NCBI RefSeq assembly: GCF_005503355.1
Contig: NZ_SCMK01000022.1
Coordinates: 23,314-87,313 of the forward strand
Origin: Sphingomonas sp. 1F27F7B
GTDB lineage: Bacteria; Pseudomonadota; Alphaproteobacteria; Sphingomonadales; Sphingomonadaceae
DNA length: 64,000 nt
Direction of reading: 5' to 3'
The position numbers and the translations under genes were made by a program. The notes beneath the pieces are model-generated. The model had not been told where the DNA came from. It did no database searches and saw nothing but the letters and a program-made list of their open reading frames with translations. Below are positions 61,700-64,000 of the stretch, in pieces (position 1 is the first letter of the stretch; the number at the start of each line of letters is the position of its first letter).

Positions 61700-63178
61700 T
61701 CAGCCCTTCATGCGCAGCAACGCATCTCCGTCATTATCCCGCAGACCCGTAATCTCTCCGGTTGCCGTTTCGCGGGTGACGGCGACCTCCTCGCCCGTAT
61801 AGCGATCGATGAACTTGTCGCGATCGAACGCTATCAGATGGTTGGTCTTTCCGGTGGTGAGATCCTTGAGGACCAATTCGTTGCCAGCACCGGACGTCGC
61901 GCTGAAAAAATAGTTCTCCGCCCCCGGATATCGGTATCGCCCGACTATCGCTGCCAACTCGCCGGCAGACACGGGAAGTCTGGTGACCGAGCGTGTCGGA
62001 AACAAACCCAACCCGAATTTGTTGGAGATGGATCGGGCCAGCTCATTCCTGACCACCCGGCCATTCTCCGAATTGGTCATCAGGATGACTCCAATCCGGC
62101 GCTGCGGAAAATAGAAAAGTTCGCTCTTGAAGCCGGCGTTGCTGCCGCCGTGACCGAATGATGCGGTTGCACCTGTCCCCCGCAGTTCGAAACCGAGACC
62201 GTAGCCATTGCCGCCTTCGGGTTTGCCGCTTGGCCGGATCATTTCGCCGGCAAGCGATTGGGAGATGAGTGCGCCCCTCGTTCCGGATAGCGCCTTCAAA
62301 ACGCCGAAGCAGAATTTCGCCACGTCGGAAGGTGTCGTCCAAAGGCCCGCCGGAGCGAGTTCGGGATAGACGTGCCAGCCGCCTGGATAAGGCTGGCCAT
62401 CGAATTGATGAGCACGACTGACGTTCCCCTCGGGATCGGGATCAAACGTGCTATCGGTCATGTGCAGTGGCGCCAGCACGTGGAGCTGCAGGTATCGACC
62501 GAAGGGCATGCCGGACTGGTCTTCGATCAGTTTCTGCAGCACGACATAGCCGCCACCGGAATAGGAATATTTCGATCCCGGCACCGTCACCACGCGCAGC
62601 GCCGGGCTGTTGCCCTTGCCGTTCAGCACGTCGTCCGCGCTCGGTATTGTCCGGGTCTTTTCATACCCGGCGAAGCCGCCGACATTCAGCCCGGCGGTAT
62701 GGCTCAATAGTCGGCGTATCGTGACCTTCTCGGAGCGAGTCAGGTCGTTCTCCGGTACTTTCCAGGTGCGAAGATAGTCGTTCACGTCGCGGTCGATATC
62801 CAACCCCTTGGACTGGACCAGTGTCATGACCGCAAAGGCGGTGACCGGCTTGCTGATGGAAGCCGCCTGGAATCGAGTGTGAACATCGACAGGTCGGAGC
62901 CGTCGGCTATCGGCAGATCCGTATCCCTTCGCCCAGATGACGTGATGGTCGTCGAAGACGGCAGCGCTGACGCCCGGGACGCCGAACAACACCATACGCT
63001 CGTGGAGATCATATGTCTTGCCGGCGTCCTCCGCCAAAATCACCCGCGGCACGAGTCCCTTCTCGATGCCGGCGGCCTCCGCGGCGGATAGGTCAGCGAC
63101 GGGCCGAGGCGCGAGCTGGGCGACGGCTCCGCTGCAACAGACAATCGAAGAGACCACGAATGTAACGCCGCGGAACAT
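61700..63178 (-). CDS. Serine hydrolase, class C beta-lactamase/esterase-like
   Basis: 492 residues from ATG 63178, preceded by GGAGGGGG; upstream in-frame codons to 63247 are less likely. Signal peptide FRGVTFVVSSIVCCSGAVAQ. Motif 1 is SISK (S-x-x-K), motif 2 YSGGGY (Y-S-G, esterase-like rather than Y-A-N), motif 3 GHGGSN in place of K-T-G. A C-terminal ~100-residue beta extension follows (IVGRYRYPGAENYF). The family includes D-aminopeptidases, esterases and penicillin-binding proteins, so lactam hydrolysis is not implied. Confidence 0.88.
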   Translation of the reverse strand: MFRGVTFVVSSIVCCSGAVAQLAPRPVADLSAAEAAGIEKGLVPRVILAEDAGKTYDLHERMVLFGVPGVSAAVFDDHHVIWAKGYGSADSRRLRPVDVHTRFQAASISKPVTAFAVMTLVQSKGLDIDRDVNDYLRTWKVPENDLTRSEKVTIRRLLSHTAGLNVGGFAGYEKTRTIPSADDVLNGKGNSPALRVVTVPGSKYSYSGGGYVVLQKLIEDQSGMPFGRYLQLHVLAPLHMTDSTFDPDPEGNVSRAHQFDGQPYPGGWHVYPELAPAGLWTTPSDVAKFCFGVLKALSGTRGALISQSLAGEMIRPSGKPEGGNGYGLGFELRGTGATASFGHGGSNAGFKSELFYFPQRRIGVILMTNSENGRVVRNELARSISNKFGLGLFPTRSVTRLPVSAGELAAIVGRYRYPGAENYFFSATSGAGNELVLKDLTTGKTNHLIAFDRDKFIDRYTGEEVAVTRETATGEITGLRDNDGDALLRMKG

Positions 63179-63422
63179 ACGCCCCCTCCGGTCCGAATGA
63201 GTTCCGAGCTTCAAGCTGCTCATGAATTGTGGCCGACGCGTGACCACTATTCAGTGCAGATTGCCTGTGCATTGGCGGGCCGTCGATCATGCCATCGATG
63301 ATGCCCGAAGGTATCGCGAAGCCGTAATCGAACCGGCAGCTTTCTTGACGACTTCGATCCGGTCCTTGGGCTCGATGGACGACTCGGTCCTGGATATGAG
63401 GCGGTTTCTATTGAGTACAATA

Positions 63423-63476
63423 TCCGCCCCGGGCCGCGCGCCAGCCGCGAGGCCGGCGCCCTGCTGGGGCGGCGTT
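63423..63476 (+). pseudogene. Remnant of a motB 3' end
   Basis: About 54 nt resembling the last codons of motB (61522-61570). In frame it reads RPGPRASREAGALLGRR then TGA at 63476-63478, against RPGLRASREAGTPPGH in motB. It lies 10 nt before the stop of the TonB receptor. The rest of the 308-nt gap upstream (63179-63422) shows no gene. Confidence 0.65.
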
Positions 63477-63486
63477 GATTCCTTGA

Positions 63487-64000
63487 TCAGAAGAACTGCT
63501 TGCGGAACGTAACCTTGATCGTGCGGCCGATGGGATCGCGCAGATTGGGCGCATAGGCCGAAGGCGTCGCGCCATTCTGGTCGGTCACCCGCTGGCGGGC
63601 ATCGAACAGATTGTCGACCCGAAGCTGGATCCGCGAGCCGCGGAACCAGGGATGCTTCAGCAGGAAATCGATGTCCTGACCGGGATTGAACTCGGCCAGC
63701 AGGTTCAGCTTGGCCAGGCTGCCGAAGTTCAGCTCGGTGGCACTGCCCGGTATCGTCGCCGTGCCGCTGGTGGTGCGGGTGCCGCTCTGCCAGTTGCCGT
63801 TGAGCTGCAGCAGCAGCGCGTCGCGCTTGAGGCCGGCGATGAAATCCACCCGGTGCGCCGCGATCGACTGCGAGCCCTCGCCATCCAGCCGGTCGATCAC
63901 CGGCAGGCCGGGCCGGATCTGGATTTCGTCCTTGAGCACCCAGGTGTGATAGGCGCTGAGCAGGATGCGGTTGCCGCCGCCCCCGCCGCCAAAGCCGCCG
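63487..64000 (-). CDS. TonB-dependent receptor, C-terminal part (cut by window end)
   Basis: The last 171 codons of an outer-membrane TonB-dependent receptor. A Gly-rich loop (GGFGGGGGG) is followed by beta strands NRILLSAYHTWVLKDEIQIR, AAHRVDFIAGLKRDALLLQL, LNLLAEFN, the conserved IQLRVDNLFDARQRVTDQNG, and the terminal YAPNLRDPIGRTIKVTFRKQFF ending in Phe. The frame is open to base 64000. Ligand unknown. Its 3' end is partly duplicated near motB. Confidence 0.88.
   Translation of the reverse strand, partial: GGFGGGGGGNRILLSAYHTWVLKDEIQIRPGLPVIDRLDGEGSQSIAAHRVDFIAGLKRDALLLQLNGNWQSGTRTTSGTATIPGSATELNFGSLAKLNLLAEFNPGQDIDFLLKHPWFRGSRIQLRVDNLFDARQRVTDQNGATPSAYAPNLRDPIGRTIKVTFRKQFF

Overview
The window looks like chromosomal DNA of a sphingomonad (Alphaproteobacteria). 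The coding is GC-rich. The core block lepB-rnc-era, dapB/nth, pgi and a sphingomonad-style flagellar cluster sits next to two accessory regions. All names come from reading the protein sequences by eye; no database search was run.

Layout. (1) 1-4112: end of a P-type conjugative transfer module (trbL partial, trbF, trbG, trbI and a DUF2274 gene), joined by 1-4 nt stop/start overlaps up to trbI. (2) 4127-22180: accessory ion-homeostasis region. It holds a beta-barrel porin, a LysR regulator, a kdp potassium-pump operon in the unusual order F-(small ORF)-A-C-B-D-E with an in-frame amber stop in kdpD, a double SpoIIAA-like protein, corA, several small membrane proteins, a decayed LysR gene and rnk. 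One IS630-family element interrupts a small ORF (16364-17413); a second lies at 22220-23259. (3) 23349-34298: a ~10.9 kb integrative island that splits a tRNA-Arg(CCG) gene in its anticodon arm. The 3' half lies at 23313-23359 and the 5' half at 34288-34328. The island carries a tyrosine integrase at one end and a complete tRNA-Arg(CCG) near the other. Its cargo is a defence-like locus: a small ribbon-helix-helix-like protein, an N6-type methyltransferase, an N4/N6-type methyltransferase, two unrecognised proteins (one broken by an IS3-family element) and a divergent PLD-family nuclease. A palindromic operator candidate sits between the two directions.

(4) 34417-44161: core genes: a LytS-type histidine kinase, nth, dapB, a class III sirtuin, a monooxygenase-like protein, a nitrilase homologue with Ser at the catalytic Cys position, era, rnc, lepB, pgi and a PhnA-like gene. 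(5) 44247-61574: flagellar cluster. Minus-strand operons are motA/B-like-flgA-flgM-flgN and sltF-flhA-fliA. Divergent from them is flgBCDEFGHIJKL, followed by motA-motB. Three strong sigma-54 sites and ftr-like palindromes fit the operon starts. (6) 61575-64000: a serine beta-lactamase-like hydrolase lies between motB and a TonB-dependent receptor (cut by the window end). It is flanked by duplicated fragments of the motB 3' end and the receptor 3' end, a scar of recombination.

Working together: kdpFACB would form a high-affinity K+ pump controlled by KdpDE, and a 13-nt motif shared with the porin promoter suggests co-regulation. The flagellar block supplies rod, hook, P/L rings, hook-filament junction, export gate, FliA/FlgM control and stator. 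The island is best read as a mobile restriction or defence cassette.
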